From Iodobacter arcticus (GTDB taxonomy: Bacteria > Pseudomonadota > Gammaproteobacteria > Burkholderiales > Chitinibacteraceae): a stretch of DNA of 64,000 bases. Position numbers and translations under genes: made by a program. Positions 8,212-17,612 of this stretch are shown here, in pieces. Numbering within the stretch: position 1 is the stretch's first letter; the number at the start of each line of letters is the position of its first letter. The stretch is taken from positions 124,001 to 188,000 of the forward strand of contig NZ_JBHTBQ010000044.1 in assembly GCF_042664895.1 (NCBI RefSeq), in the 5' to 3' direction. The notes under the pieces are model-generated. The model did no database searches, had not been told where the DNA came from, and saw nothing but the letters and a program-made list of their open reading frames with translations.

Positions 8212-9672
8212 CGCAATGGATATTTGCTGCCGGATTAGCTCACCCAGGCGCTCAATGGCGCGCTCATGCTGCGGGCTCCATGATTCATTGCAGCAAATGC
8301 GTAGGCAATGGCCGTAGCTATGGCTTGGCGAAAACAAAGGGCCCGGGGTAAAGCTAATCCCCTCCTTTAGCGCCTGTTGCAATAACAGTAAAGTATCTAC
8401 TGCCGCATTTAACTCCACCCAGAACACATAACCGCCTTGTGGCACATAAAGGCGCGTATCTGCTGGAAATGATCGCTCGATAGCCGCTACCGCATGCCCC
8501 ACCTGTTCATGACAAGCTCGGCGCAAGCGGCGCAAATGATGATCGTAGCCACCACTTTCTAAAAACTTAGCAATGGTTCTTTGCAGCGGCATCGCATTTG
8601 AAAAGGTATTAATAAATTTAAGCTGCTCTATTTTCTGGTGGTGTTTTCCCGCCACAACCCAGCCAATTCTAAAACCCGGCGCAACCGTTTTAGTAAAAGA
8701 CGAAATCAGCATCACATTGCCTTCTTTATCAAAGGCTTTTGCTGGCCGCGGGCGCTCGCCCTTGTAATAAAACTCACCGTATAAATCGTCTTCAATAAGC
8801 GGAATATGCCGCTCTGCTAATAATTCAACGAGGCGTTTTTTATTTTCATCGGGCATTAAACTACCCAATGGATTAGAGAAATTAGGCAGCAATACACAGG
8901 CTTTTACTTCGCCATTTCGCGTAGCAAATTCCAAAGCTTCAATAGAAATACCGGTTTGCGGATGAGTCGGAATTTCCAATGCTTTGAGTTGAAAACTTTC
9001 TAATATTTGCAACAAACCAAAATAAGAAGGCGATTCAATCGCCACCACATCACCGGGTTGCGTTACCGCCCTTAGACATAAATTAAGCGCCTCAATGGCC
9101 CCTTGCGTAATCAGAATTTCATCGGCTTCAAATTGCCCGCCCCAATTTAAAGAGCGGCGAGCAATTTGGCGACGCAATTCAACATCGCCGGCTGGCCGAC
9201 CATAATCGGCAATTAAATCCGGATCTTGCCGAGTCACTTGTGCCAATAAACGCTGCAATTGCTGATTGGGAAATAAAGCTGGGGCTAAAATAGCAAAGCC
9301 AAAATCAACTTTAATATCGTGCAGACGCGCCAAGGTGGCGGGCAACCACATTGGATCAATCACTACATCGCTTGGGGATTGCGGTGGCTGTGTTAATTCA
9401 GGCGCAAATAAGGCCGTTGGTTTATTGCGTACATAAAAGCCGGATTGGGGGCGCACTTCAATTAAAGCGCGATCTTCCAGCTCTCGATAGGCTTCCATGA
9501 CAGTGGAAAGGCTAACCTGCCTTTGCGACGATAATTTACGAATTGACGGCAGTTTTTCCCCTGATTGCAAAACACCAGAAGCAATCGCCTGGGCAATTTC
9601 GCCCGCCAATTGAAAATACAATGTATCTGCTTTACGCCTTACGCTGGCGTTGGGCACTGAAAGATCAGCCAT
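8203..9672 (-). CDS. MocR-type transcriptional regulator (GntR HTH fused to aminotransferase fold)
   Basis: Residues 10-80 form a GntR winged helix (LPSIRKLSSQRQVSLSTVMEAYRELEDR, with the wing QSGFYVRNK). The rest is a class I aminotransferase-like domain with the PLP lysine in SSFTKTVAPGFRIGW and the cofactor-holding PNFSNPLG and DDLYGEF segments. MocR proteins sense PLP or a PLP-amino acid adduct and control nearby or remote genes. ATG 9672 has GGGGG 5 nt upstream and is preferred over an in-frame ATG at 9696. A dyad overlaps the promoter. There is no pdxST neighbour to identify it as PdxR, so the regulated pathway is unknown. Confidence 0.9.
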   Translation of the reverse strand: MADLSVPNASVRRKADTLYFQLAGEIAQAIASGVLQSGEKLPSIRKLSSQRQVSLSTVMEAYRELEDRALIEVRPQSGFYVRNKPTALFAPELTQPPQSPSDVVIDPMWLPATLARLHDIKVDFGFAILAPALFPNQQLQRLLAQVTRQDPDLIADYGRPAGDVELRRQIARRSLNWGGQFEADEILITQGAIEALNLCLRAVTQPGDVVAIESPSYFGLLQILESFQLKALEIPTHPQTGISIEALEFATRNGEVKACVLLPNFSNPLGSLMPDENKKRLVELLAERHIPLIEDDLYGEFYYKGERPRPAKAFDKEGNVMLISSFTKTVAPGFRIGWVVAGKHHQKIEQLKFINTFSNAMPLQRTIAKFLESGGYDHHLRRLRRACHEQVGHAVAAIERSFPADTRLYVPQGGYVFWVELNAAVDTLLLLQQALKEGISFTPGPLFSPSHSYGHCLRICCNESWSPQHERAIERLGELIRQQISIALP

Positions 9673-9688
9673 ATGTACCCCCTTTTTA

Positions 9689-9735
9689 ATACTCACTATA
9701 CCTGAGTATGTCAGTTACAGTTAAAAATAGTAACT
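9689..9735 (-). promoter_or_regulatory. Promoter/operator region of the MocR gene
   Basis: Two inverted repeats lie just upstream of the regulator. ATACTCA at 9689-9695 pairs with TGAGTAT at 9703-9709 around a minus-strand -10-like TATAGT. AGTTAC at 9713-9718 pairs with GTAACT at 9730-9735. This arrangement suits autoregulation, which is common for MocR proteins. Binding is inference. Confidence 0.45.
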
Positions 9736-9761
9736 CAAAAAAAGAAAGTGTTATGGCTACT

Positions 9762-10082
9762 CTAGTGATCGGCTGGGGGCGGCTGAGGGGTGGCCGTTAA
9801 GGCGGGGTGATTTTTATCTAAGACCTGAAAAAACACTTCATCTTGCCGAATCATGCCCAGCTCGTTACGGCCGCGCTCTTCAATCGCATCTGATCCGGTT
9901 TTTAAATCGCGCACATCCGCATCTAATGCATCGTTACGCTCTTTTAGTTTTTCATTATGTTGTTTTTTTTCGACTAACTGATGATCAAGCTGCCAAACGC
10001 GCAACCAACTCCCCTTGCCAACCCAAAGAGGCCATTGCAAAGCGGCAATCATAATAGAAAAGATAATAGCAAGCAGGCGCAT
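9762..10082 (-). CDS. ftsB: Cell division protein FtsB
   Basis: A 106-aa bitopic protein: a single membrane helix at residues 3-20 (LLAIIFSIMIAALQWPLWVG), then a coiled coil (residues about 30-65) and the FtsB-type tail segment containing GMIRQDEVFFQVL. FtsB joins FtsL and FtsQ at the division site and helps activate septal peptidoglycan synthesis. Its place directly after eno is the usual one in proteobacteria. A hairpin between eno and ftsB may partly uncouple them. Confidence 0.9.
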   Translation of the reverse strand: MRLLAIIFSIMIAALQWPLWVGKGSWLRVWQLDHQLVEKKQHNEKLKERNDALDADVRDLKTGSDAIEERGRNELGMIRQDEVFFQVLDKNHPALTATPQPPPADH

Positions 10083-10103
10083 AGTTCATTCTGTATAGAA
10101 GAA

Positions 10104-10127
10104 AACCGGAGCCTGATGGCTCCGGTT
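10104..10127 (-). terminator. Hairpin between eno and ftsB
   Basis: AACCGGAGCC pairs with GGCTCCGGTT across a 4-nt loop. On the minus strand it follows the eno stop by 26 bp and is followed by TTTTCTTC, so it looks like a rho-independent terminator that may attenuate ftsB transcription. Confidence 0.65.
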
Positions 10128-10152
10128 CGGTATATTACTCTAACTCTAGTAA

Positions 10153-11448
10153 TTATTTATTGATTTGGTAAAAAGCCCCAATACCTGGGTATACCGCTGC
10201 TTCACCTAATTCTTCTTCAATACGAATCAATTGATTGTATTTAGCAATACGATCTGAACGGCTTAATGAGCCCGTTTTGATTTGCATGCAGTTGGTTGCA
10301 ACAGCCAGATCAGCAATCGTTGCATCTTCGGTTTCGCCTGAACGATGGCTCATCACGGAGGTGTAACCATGACGCTTAGCCAGATCAACTGCAGCCAGTG
10401 TTTCGGACAGCGAGCCAATTTGGTTAACTTTGATCAGGATAGAGTTACAAACGCCTAAGCGAATCCCTTCAGCCAAAATTTTAGTGTTGGTTACAAATAA
10501 ATCATCACCCACGATTTGTACGCGTTTACCCAGGCGATCAGTCAATACTTTCCAGCCCGCCCAATCGCGCTCGCCCATACCATCTTCAATCGAGATAATC
10601 GGGAACTTGTTAACTAAGTTTTCCAGGTAATCCACTTGCTGCTCTGAAGTCAGCGCGCGGTTATCGCTTTTCTTGTAAACATACTTGCCGGTTTCTTTAT
10701 CAAAGAATTCAGAAGCAGCACAATCCAGCGCAATGCAGAAATCAGTACCCGCTTTGTAACCCGCTTTTTCAATGGCAGACATAATCATTTCTAATGCTTC
10801 TTCAGCATTAGCTACGTCCGGCGCAAAACCACCTTCATCGCCAACTTGGGTAGGCATACCCTTATCGTGCAGAATTTTTTTAAGGTTATGGAATACTTCA
10901 GCGCCATAACGCAATGCTTCACGGAAAGTTGGCGCGCCAACAGGAACAATCATCAACTCTTGGAAATCCAAGCTATTTGATGCGTGCTCGCCGCCGTTGA
11001 CTACGTTCATCATCGGCACTGGCAAACTCATTGGGCCAGAGCCACCGATATAACGATAGAGAGGCAGCCCTGCTTCTTCAGCAGCAGCCTTAGCTACGGC
11101 CATCGATACAGCCAGGATGGCATTTGCGCCAAGATTGCGTTTGTCGTCAGTACCATCTAAGTCGATCATGGTTTTGTCGATAAACGCTTGGTCCGCCGCA
11201 TCAAGACCAATGATGGCTTCGCAGATTTCGGTGTTGATATTCTCAACAGCCTTCAGTACACCCTTACCCAGATAACGAGATTTATCGCCATCACGCAGCT
11301 CAAGCGCTTCGCGCTCGCCAGTGGATGCGCCAGACGGCACTGCTGCACGGCCCATTACGCCGGATTCCAGCAATACATCGGCTTCTACAGTTGGATTGCC
11401 GCGAGAATCAAGGATTTCGCGGGCGATCACTTCAACAATTGCGCTCAT
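10153..11448 (-). CDS. eno: Enolase
   Basis: Enolase interconverts 2-phosphoglycerate and phosphoenolpyruvate in glycolysis and can be part of the RNA degradosome. The 431-aa protein has the full set of signatures: SRGNPTVEADV at the start, SGASTGEREALELRD, GEGGFAPD-type segment (GDEGGFAPD), IEDGMGERDW, the Mg-binding VGDDLFVTN, ILIKVNQIGSLSET with the catalytic Lys, and SHRSGETED. It sits between kdsA and ftsB in the gene order typical of beta- and gammaproteobacteria. Confidence 0.98.
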   Translation of the reverse strand: MSAIVEVIAREILDSRGNPTVEADVLLESGVMGRAAVPSGASTGEREALELRDGDKSRYLGKGVLKAVENINTEICEAIIGLDAADQAFIDKTMIDLDGTDDKRNLGANAILAVSMAVAKAAAEEAGLPLYRYIGGSGPMSLPVPMMNVVNGGEHASNSLDFQELMIVPVGAPTFREALRYGAEVFHNLKKILHDKGMPTQVGDEGGFAPDVANAEEALEMIMSAIEKAGYKAGTDFCIALDCAASEFFDKETGKYVYKKSDNRALTSEQQVDYLENLVNKFPIISIEDGMGERDWAGWKVLTDRLGKRVQIVGDDLFVTNTKILAEGIRLGVCNSILIKVNQIGSLSETLAAVDLAKRHGYTSVMSHRSGETEDATIADLAVATNCMQIKTGSLSRSDRIAKYNQLIRIEEELGEAAVYPGIGAFYQINK

Positions 11449-11646
11449 ATTTCAAACACCTATGTGGAGGGTTGGTCTGAAGATAAAAATACACACTCTT
11501 TATGACAGTGAGTGCTCAATCAATAAGTGTGCCCTAAGAGTAAGGCAGTGTCTTTGAGTACGATCAGCAAATCTTTCATTCACCCTGATGGCTTGGCACA
11601 CCAGCCATCAAGGTGCCTTACTAGGGCACTAAAAACTACGCAAACA

Positions 11647-12486
11647 TTACAAGCTATGCTCGATGAAAGCGTGTCCTTTTACTGCACGATCAATGTCTTT
11701 CAACACAATCAACAGCTCTTTCATTCGGGCTAAAGGCCACGCATTCGGGCCGTCAGAAAGCGCCTTGGACGGATCTGGATGGGTTTCCATAAACAAGCCT
11801 GAAATCCCTGCCGCCACCGCAGCACGCGCCAATACCGGCACAAATTCACGCTGACCGCCAGAGCGATCCCCTTGCCCACCTGGCTGCTGCACTGAATGAG
11901 TCGCATCAAACACGATCGGGCAGCCGGTTTCGCGCATAATCGCCAAACCACGCATATCGCTCACCAAGGTGTTGTAACCAAAAGATGCGCCGCGCTCGCA
12001 GACCATTAGATTATCCAGCCCGCCGTTTGCATCGCGCGCCTTATTAATCACATTAACCATATCGCCAGGGGCCATAAATTGGCCTTTCTTGATATTTACT
12101 GGCTTGCCAGTCGCGCAAACTGCATGAATAAAATCAGTTTGACGCGCTAAAAAGGCTGGCGTTTGCAATACATCAACCACGCTGGCCACAACAGGCGCTT
12201 CAGCTTCGGTATGCACATCGGTAATAACAGGAACACCAATCTGTTTTTTAACTTCAGACAAAATGCGCAGGCCCTCATCAATTCCTAAACCACGGAATGA
12301 TTTACCAGAGCTGCGATTGGCTTTATCAAAACTCGATTTATAGATAAAAGGAATGCCCAGTGCATCGGTCATTTCTTTTAATTGGCCTGCGGTATCCAGC
12401 GCCATTTGCTCGCTTTCAATCACGCAGGTGCCGGCGATCAAAAAGAAAGGTTGATCGATACCGACTTCAAAACCACATAGTTTCAT
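11647..12486 (-). CDS. kdsA: 3-deoxy-D-manno-octulosonate 8-phosphate synthase KdsA
   Basis: KdsA condenses phosphoenolpyruvate with arabinose 5-phosphate to give KDO 8-phosphate for lipopolysaccharide inner core. The 279-aa barrel shows IAGTCVIES, YKSSFDKANRSS, ITDVHTEA, FLARQTDF, NIKKGQFMAP, ERGASFGYN and FMETHPDPS. Start ATG 12486 follows a GGAG site by 6 nt; the frame is open further upstream only through an inverted-repeat spacer. It is transcribed with pyrG upstream and eno downstream and implies a Gram-negative outer membrane. Confidence 0.97.
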   Translation of the reverse strand: MKLCGFEVGIDQPFFLIAGTCVIESEQMALDTAGQLKEMTDALGIPFIYKSSFDKANRSSGKSFRGLGIDEGLRILSEVKKQIGVPVITDVHTEAEAPVVASVVDVLQTPAFLARQTDFIHAVCATGKPVNIKKGQFMAPGDMVNVINKARDANGGLDNLMVCERGASFGYNTLVSDMRGLAIMRETGCPIVFDATHSVQQPGGQGDRSGGQREFVPVLARAAVAAGISGLFMETHPDPSKALSDGPNAWPLARMKELLIVLKDIDRAVKGHAFIEHSL

Positions 12487-12494
12487 TTTTCGCT

Positions 12495-12566
12495 CCGTGA
12501 GGAGTGAGGAGTAAGGTGTAAGGTGAGAGGGAGTTCCTCCTGGCCCCTCACACCTACTCCTCACGG
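12495..12566. repeat. GTGAGGAGT inverted-repeat element between pyrG and kdsA
   Basis: The left arm CCGTGAGGAGT, followed by further GAGGAGT/AAGGTG words, pairs with the right arm ACTCCTCACGG. A related GTGAGGCGTGAGGCG-containing inverted repeat lies at 61666-61735 between prkA and yeaH. The element fills the operon spacer and could fold in RNA. It looks like a small dispersed repeat family. Confidence 0.6.
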
Positions 12567-12568
12567 TT

Positions 12569-14221
12569 TTAGCAGCTCAGACCTTCACGACCCTGCTCTT
12601 TGGCGTACGACAGTGCCGCCTCGACATAGGAAGTAAACAGCGGATGACCATCACGCGGTGTAGACGTGAATTCAGGGTGGAACTGACAAGCAAAGAACCA
12701 GCGATGGCCGCTTAATTCTACGGTTTCAACTAATTGCTCGGCACCTGTCGATTTGCCACTGATGGTCAAGCCAGCCGCTTCTAAGCGTGGCAGATAGTAG
12801 TTGTTTACTTCATAACGGTGACGATGACGCTCGGTAATCGTTGATGCGCCATACACGCGCGCAGCCAATGAATCCTCGCCCAAGCGACACTCTTGTGCAC
12901 CTAGACGCATCGTGCCGCCCAGATTGGAGTTTGCATCGCGTGTTTCAATCTTGCCGTCGTGATTAACCCACTCATTAATCAGTGCCACAACCGGGAATTC
13001 GGTATCTAAATCGAATTCTGTTGAATTGGCGCCTTTCATGCCCGCCACATCACGCGCGTATTCGATCAGCGCAATTTGCATACCGAGGCAAATGCCGAGG
13101 TAAGGCACATTGTTTTCACGCGCATATTTCACGGCAAGAATCTTGCCTTCTACGCCGCGCTTACCAAAGCCGCCCGGCACCAGAATGGCGTCCATATTTT
13201 TCAGGCTATCCGTGCCATTTTTTTCAAGCTCTTCAGAATCCATATAATGGATCTGCACTTTGCTTGAGGTATGTACACCGGCATGAATCAGCGCTTCAGA
13301 TAAAGATTTATACGATTCGGTCAGGTCAACATACTTACCCACCATCGCAATATTCACGGTGCGTGTTGGATTGTTTAAGCCATGAACAATCTTATCCCAA
13401 GCCGACAAATCAGCTTTTGGCGCGTCAATTTGTAGTAATTCGCACGCAATATCATCAATACCTTGGGCGTGTAACATGCCCGGCACTTGATAAATGCTGC
13501 CTGCGTCGTAGCAGGCAATCACTGCGTTTTCTTCTACATTACAGAACAGTGCCAGCTTGCGACGCTCTTCATCTGGCAACTCTCTATCCATACGGCACAG
13601 CAAGATATCAGGCTGAATGCCGATCTGACGCAGCTCTCTTACGCTGTGCTGAGTTGGCTTGGTTTTGATTTCGCCAGCCGTTGCCAAGTAAGGCACATAC
13701 GAGAGGTGAACGTAGAGCGTGTTTTTACGACCGAGGTTGGAGCGCATTTGACGAATAGCTTCAAGAAACGGCAGCGATTCGATATCGCCAACTGTACCGC
13801 CGATTTCTACAATCGCTACATCAACATCACCCGCGCCTTCTTTCACCTTCATTTTGATTTCGTCGGTGATATGCGGAATCACTTGCACCGTGCCACCTAG
13901 GTAATCGCCACGGCGCTCCTTAGTAATCACAGATTCATAGATTTGTCCGGTCGTGAAGTTATTAGATTTACGCATCTTCGAGCGAATAAAGCGCTCGTAA
14001 TGGCCGAGATCCAAATCGGTTTCTGCGCCGTCTTCGGTTACGAAAACTTCGCCGTGCTGAAATGGACTCATTGTGCCCGGATCAACGTTGATATACGGAT
14101 CGAGCTTCATCATCGTGACTTTAAGGCCACGCGATTCAAGAATAGCAGCCAGCGATGCAGCGGCGATGCCCTTGCCCAGTGAGGAAACGACACCACCGGT
14201 TACGAAAATAAACTTGGTCAT
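12569..14221 (-). CDS. pyrG: CTP synthase
   Basis: PyrG aminates UTP to CTP using glutamine and ATP. The 550-aa protein has the N-terminal amidoligase domain (FVTGGVVSSLGKGIAAAS, DPYINVDPGTMSP, EVFVTEDGAETDLDLGHYERF) and a C-terminal class I glutamine amidotransferase with the nucleophile in PYLGICLGMQ and the His-Glu pair in CQFHPEFTSTP. Full length. It heads the minus-strand pyrG-kdsA-eno-ftsB run. The 220 bp upstream of it hold no gene. Confidence 0.98.
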   Translation of the reverse strand: MTKFIFVTGGVVSSLGKGIAAASLAAILESRGLKVTMMKLDPYINVDPGTMSPFQHGEVFVTEDGAETDLDLGHYERFIRSKMRKSNNFTTGQIYESVITKERRGDYLGGTVQVIPHITDEIKMKVKEGAGDVDVAIVEIGGTVGDIESLPFLEAIRQMRSNLGRKNTLYVHLSYVPYLATAGEIKTKPTQHSVRELRQIGIQPDILLCRMDRELPDEERRKLALFCNVEENAVIACYDAGSIYQVPGMLHAQGIDDIACELLQIDAPKADLSAWDKIVHGLNNPTRTVNIAMVGKYVDLTESYKSLSEALIHAGVHTSSKVQIHYMDSEELEKNGTDSLKNMDAILVPGGFGKRGVEGKILAVKYARENNVPYLGICLGMQIALIEYARDVAGMKGANSTEFDLDTEFPVVALINEWVNHDGKIETRDANSNLGGTMRLGAQECRLGEDSLAARVYGASTITERHRHRYEVNNYYLPRLEAAGLTISGKSTGAEQLVETVELSGHRWFFACQFHPEFTSTPRDGHPLFTSYVEAALSYAKEQGREGLSC

Positions 14222-14442
14222 GGCATGAATAGCAGGTTGGAATTCGCTATTTTACCCGATAGGGAGAGGCGGCTCAATTCTCGACAAGCGCCCGACTTTG
14301 TGCGTCCACCTAAAAAAAGACTCATTATTTTCTCCAAACGGGGTTGACTCGTCATTAAACACAGCAAAAACACCGCTTCAGCACTTATTTTGCGCGTTTT
14401 CGCGCTAAAAATTAAAAATCAAGTGTAGAAATCACCAGACAT

Positions 14443-15315
14443 TTAAGAGCGCCCATAACTGCATCCGGGCTCATCTCCTGATGCTTTTAACAAAATATAA
14501 TCAAGTACACGCCCCGGTAAGATTTTTTTAAGCATCCAGAACACTTTTGTTGGCGTCGTTATCTGGTAGCGAGCAGATGGGCGGCGAACTGTGAGTGCTT
14601 TTAACACCACCGCCAATACCGCCTCTGCGGGCAGAGTAAATGGCGCTGCTGGCCCCACTTTAGCCAGCCGTGCTTGCATAGCTAAATAAGAAGGCTGATG
14701 AAAGCTTTTATCTGCACAAATCCAGCGCATAAACTGTTGCTGCGCATTGGCCCTAAAGCGACTGGTAATGGGGCCGGGCTGCAAAAGAACGGTATGGATT
14801 CCACTGCCCATCATTTCTTGGCGCAAGGTATCTGCAAATCCCTCTAGAGCAAACTTACTTGCATTATAAGCACCGCGATAAGGCATCGCTGCAAAACCCA
14901 GTACCGAGCCATTAAAAATAATTCGCCCGTGTCCTTGCTGGCGCATGATCGGCAAAACCGCGTTAGTTAGCTCGATTGCGCCAAAGACATTGGTTTCAAA
15001 CTGATAACGCATCGCTTCCCGGCTTAAGTCTTCCACCGCACCGGGCACACCAAAACCGGCGTTATTAAATAGCGCATCAATACGCCCGCCGGTTTTCTTA
15101 AGCATGGCCGCCACGGCATTCTGTATCGATACAGAATCTGCAACATCAAGCTGCAAAGCTTCAAAGCCTTCGTTTTTTAACTGCTCCACATCATCCGCCG
15201 CACGAGCTGTTGCAAAAACACGCCACCCTTTGGCTTTAAGCCCATGAGCCGTGACATAGCCAATTCCGCTTGAACAACCGCTAATTAAGATCACTCCAAC
15301 TGTCACAACACGCAT
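14443..15315 (-). CDS. Short-chain dehydrogenase/reductase, classical
   Basis: A 290-aa NAD(P)-dependent oxidoreductase with a Rossmann fold: cofactor motif GCSSGIG, NNAGFG, catalytic Ser in NGSVLG and the YNASK catalytic Tyr-Lys pair. The Ala-Arg pair after beta 2 (TARA) suggests NADPH. The C-terminal extension beyond residue 230 ends in a short hydrophobic helix, as in membrane-associated SDRs. Start is uncertain: ATG 15315 has AAGG too close, whereas GTG 15306 has good spacing. Substrate is unknown. It is divergent from phaB, with 313 bp of AT-rich DNA between them. Confidence 0.85.
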   Translation of the reverse strand: MRVVTVGVILISGCSSGIGYVTAHGLKAKGWRVFATARAADDVEQLKNEGFEALQLDVADSVSIQNAVAAMLKKTGGRIDALFNNAGFGVPGAVEDLSREAMRYQFETNVFGAIELTNAVLPIMRQQGHGRIIFNGSVLGFAAMPYRGAYNASKFALEGFADTLRQEMMGSGIHTVLLQPGPITSRFRANAQQQFMRWICADKSFHQPSYLAMQARLAKVGPAAPFTLPAEAVLAVVLKALTVRRPSARYQITTPTKVFWMLKKILPGRVLDYILLKASGDEPGCSYGRS

Positions 15316-15549
15316 CCTTTTTAATCATTGCCGCGCAATAAAGCACCAATAAATTTCAAAACTCCACAATTAAACTTGCAAATAAATTAAGAATTTAAAA
15401 TAAAGCTAAACATTAACTAAAACCAGTCATACCAAAAATACATAATTATATATTCATAAAATACATATGGTTATGCGACACAAATCTTGATTTTTTGCCC
15501 ATAAAAAACTAGTAATAAAATTCACACATAGCTTACACAAAAACATGCT

Positions 15550-15577
15550 TTGCTTATACATACAAAAGATGTAAGAT
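15550..15577 (+). promoter_or_regulatory. Candidate sigma-70 promoter of phaB
   Basis: TTGCTT and TAAGAT are separated by 16 bp and lie 51 bp before the phaB start, in an AT-rich spacer. The remainder of the 313-bp spacer (15316-15628) shows no gene. Confidence 0.45.
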
Positions 15578-15628
15578 TTATTCGTGATTCCACACAACTA
15601 AACACACAAGCAAAGAAAGGGAGAGTCT

Positions 15629-16363
15629 ATGAAGAAAGTCGCACTCGTCACCGGTGGCATGGGTGGTATCGGTTCTGCTATTTGCAAAGCACTTGCAGAT
15701 AGCGGTTTTAATGTTGTAGCGACTTACTCCAAGGCCGGCCGAGAGCTTCAATGGCTGGCAGATATGAAAGCATCCGGCTATCTTTTTAGCGCCTATGAGT
15801 GTGATGTTACTGATTTTGACGCTTGCGTACGCATGGCTGAAAAAATCAATGAAGAAATCGGCCCCGTTGATGTACTAGTGAATAACGCGGGCATTACCCG
15901 TGATGCCACCTTTAAACGCATGGGCAAGCTAGATTGGGAGAGCGTGATTAGCACCAATCTTAACTCGCTATTTAATGTATCCAAGCAATTCTTAGATGCC
16001 ATGGTTGAGCGCAACTGGGGCCGCGTCATTAATATCTCTTCAATTAATGGTCAGAAAGGCCAGTTTGGCCAAACCAACTACTCCGCAGCAAAAGCAGGCG
16101 TACACGGCTTTAGTATGGCTTTGGCGCAAGAAGTTGCAAAAAAAGGCGTTACTGTTAATACGATTTCACCGGGCTATATCGCCACAGAGATGGTGATGGC
16201 CGTGCCTGAAGATGTGCGCAACAAGATTATTGCCGGCATTCCCGTTAATCGCCTTGGCACACCGGAAGAAATTGCAGGCCTAGTCAGCTACCTTGCTTCT
16301 GACCTATCTGGCTTTATGACCGGCGCAAATATCGCTATCAATGGTGGTCAGCACACTTGCTGA
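15629..16363 (+). CDS. phaB: Acetoacetyl-CoA reductase PhaB
   Basis: PhaB reduces acetoacetyl-CoA to (R)-3-hydroxybutyryl-CoA with NADPH for polyhydroxybutyrate synthesis. The 244-aa SDR has TGGMGGIGSAIC at the N-terminus, NNAGITRD, NISSINGQKGQFGQTNYSAAKAG with the catalytic Ser-Tyr-Lys, and the ending GANIAINGGQH, all as in PhaB/PhbB. A strong AGGGAG ribosome-binding site precedes ATG 15629. No phaA or phaC is in the window. It ends at a long hairpin before the integron. Confidence 0.9.
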   Translation: MKKVALVTGGMGGIGSAICKALADSGFNVVATYSKAGRELQWLADMKASGYLFSAYECDVTDFDACVRMAEKINEEIGPVDVLVNNAGITRDATFKRMGKLDWESVISTNLNSLFNVSKQFLDAMVERNWGRVINISSINGQKGQFGQTNYSAAKAGVHGFSMALAQEVAKKGVTVNTISPGYIATEMVMAVPEDVRNKIIAGIPVNRLGTPEEIAGLVSYLASDLSGFMTGANIAINGGQHTC

Positions 16364-16417
16364 TGATATTAAAACCACACCTGCTGATGATATAAAGCCA
16401 TATCAGCCAAAAGCAGC

Positions 16418-16472
16418 AAGGCGGGTTAATGATATTGAGGCCACACCCTCTTATCTTTAACCCGCCTTTTTT
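16418..16472 (+). terminator. Terminator after phaB
   Basis: AAGGCGGGTTAA pairs with TTAACCCGCCTT across a 23-nt loop and is followed by TTTT. It separates phaB from the convergent integrase gene. Confidence 0.8.
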
Positions 16473-16498
16473 ATTACCTGCCACCCAATACCCTGCCC

Positions 16499-17464
16499 TT
16501 AAGCAACGCCGTACCGATCCAGCGGGCTTTGCACTCCCAAGCCGCCACGATTTAAGACATGCGTGTAAATCATGGTGGTGCGCACATCGCTATGCCCCAG
16601 CAGCTCCTGCACGGTACGAATATCGTAACCCGCCTCTAATAAATGAGTAGCAAAAGAATGGCGCAATGTATGCGGCGTAGCCAGCTTGGGGATGTGCGTA
16701 GCGTGCAGCGACTGTTTCATTGCCCGTTGCATGCCCTTCTCATCCAGATGATGCCGCCGTATCAGCCCTGAGCGCGGGTCAACACTGCGCTGTGCCGAGG
16801 GGAAAATATATTGCCAGGCCCATTCCCGATTGGCATTCGGGTATTTTTGCGCGAGGGCGAACGGCAGGTAAACCTCGCCCCAGCCCTGAGCTAAATCTGC
16901 ATCATGCAGTGCTTTTGCATCAGCAATCTGCGCTTGTAATGCGGCAATAATATTCGCAGGCAGCATAGTCACACGGTCTTTATTACCCTTACCCGAGCGC
17001 ACAACGATTTCATGCTGGGAAAAATCAACATCCTTAACACGTAAACGTAGGCCCTCTAAAAGCCGCAAACCCGTGCCATACAATAGCCGCCCCAACAGCG
17101 ACCATACCCCATCCAGTTCTGCCAGAATTTGCTGCACCTCTTTCGGCGTTAAAACCACCGGCAGGCGCTGGCTGGCCTTGGCGCTCACTACGTCTTTTAA
17201 CCATGGCAAGTCAATTTGCAGCACTTCACGGTAAAGAAACAGCAGCGCTGACTTGGCCTGATTCTGAGTTGACGCTGACACCTGCCTAGCAACGGCTAGA
17301 TGAGTCAAGAAAGCCTCAATCTCACCTTGCCCCATTTCCTGCGGATGACGCAGCTGATGATGGCGGATAAAGCGCTTAATCCAATCCAGATAAGCCTGCT
17401 CGGTACGCAAGCTGTAGTGCAATGTACGCAGTCGATCGCGAATCTGATTCAACAGCACGGACAT
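16499..17464 (-). CDS. intI: Integron integrase IntI
   Basis: A 321-aa tyrosine recombinase of the IntI family, which inserts and excises gene cassettes at attI and attC. It has the IntI-specific extra region between the catalytic boxes (LAQGWGEVYLPFALAQKYPN, then REWAWQYIFPS, SVDPRSG and RRHHLDEK), which separates it from XerC/D. Catalytic residues are visible: Arg in GTGLRLLEGLRL, Lys in GKGNKDR, HTLRHSFATHLLEAG, GHSDVRTT and the Tyr nucleophile in MIYTHV. The gene reads toward phaB, away from the cassette array, which is the standard layout. It is intact and full length, so the array could still be active. I see no LexA box upstream. Confidence 0.96.
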   Translation of the reverse strand: MSVLLNQIRDRLRTLHYSLRTEQAYLDWIKRFIRHHQLRHPQEMGQGEIEAFLTHLAVARQVSASTQNQAKSALLFLYREVLQIDLPWLKDVVSAKASQRLPVVLTPKEVQQILAELDGVWSLLGRLLYGTGLRLLEGLRLRVKDVDFSQHEIVVRSGKGNKDRVTMLPANIIAALQAQIADAKALHDADLAQGWGEVYLPFALAQKYPNANREWAWQYIFPSAQRSVDPRSGLIRRHHLDEKGMQRAMKQSLHATHIPKLATPHTLRHSFATHLLEAGYDIRTVQELLGHSDVRTTMIYTHVLNRGGLGVQSPLDRYGVA

Positions 17465-17612
17465 GGTGGAAATCTCCGCTCAATCGGGTGTAGTATATCG
17501 GCATAAAATACTTCAGGCTGCGCCCAGCAAGGCATTTCAAAGGGCTAAGCGTTTTTATACACCATAGATGGTGGTTTTTCTGCCGTTTTAGGGTGTCTAC
17601 ATATTGTTAGGC
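17465..17612 (+). other. attI region of the integron
   Basis: The 148 bp between the integrase start and the first cassette junction. It ends in the core site GTTAGGC at 17606-17612, where the first cassette is joined. CACCAT/ATGGTG at 17560-17573 form a tight hairpin followed by TTTTT. A minus-strand TATACT near 17490 could be the integrase -10. Accessory sites are not resolved by eye. Confidence 0.7.

Noticed and set aside
12982..13900. Long plus-strand frames opposite pyrG
   Set aside because: pyrG on the minus strand is a clear full-length match; the plus-strand frames are shadows with no family features.
17465..17530. LexA box before the integrase gene
   Set aside because: No CTGT-N8-ACAG-like sequence could be found, so SOS control is not claimed.
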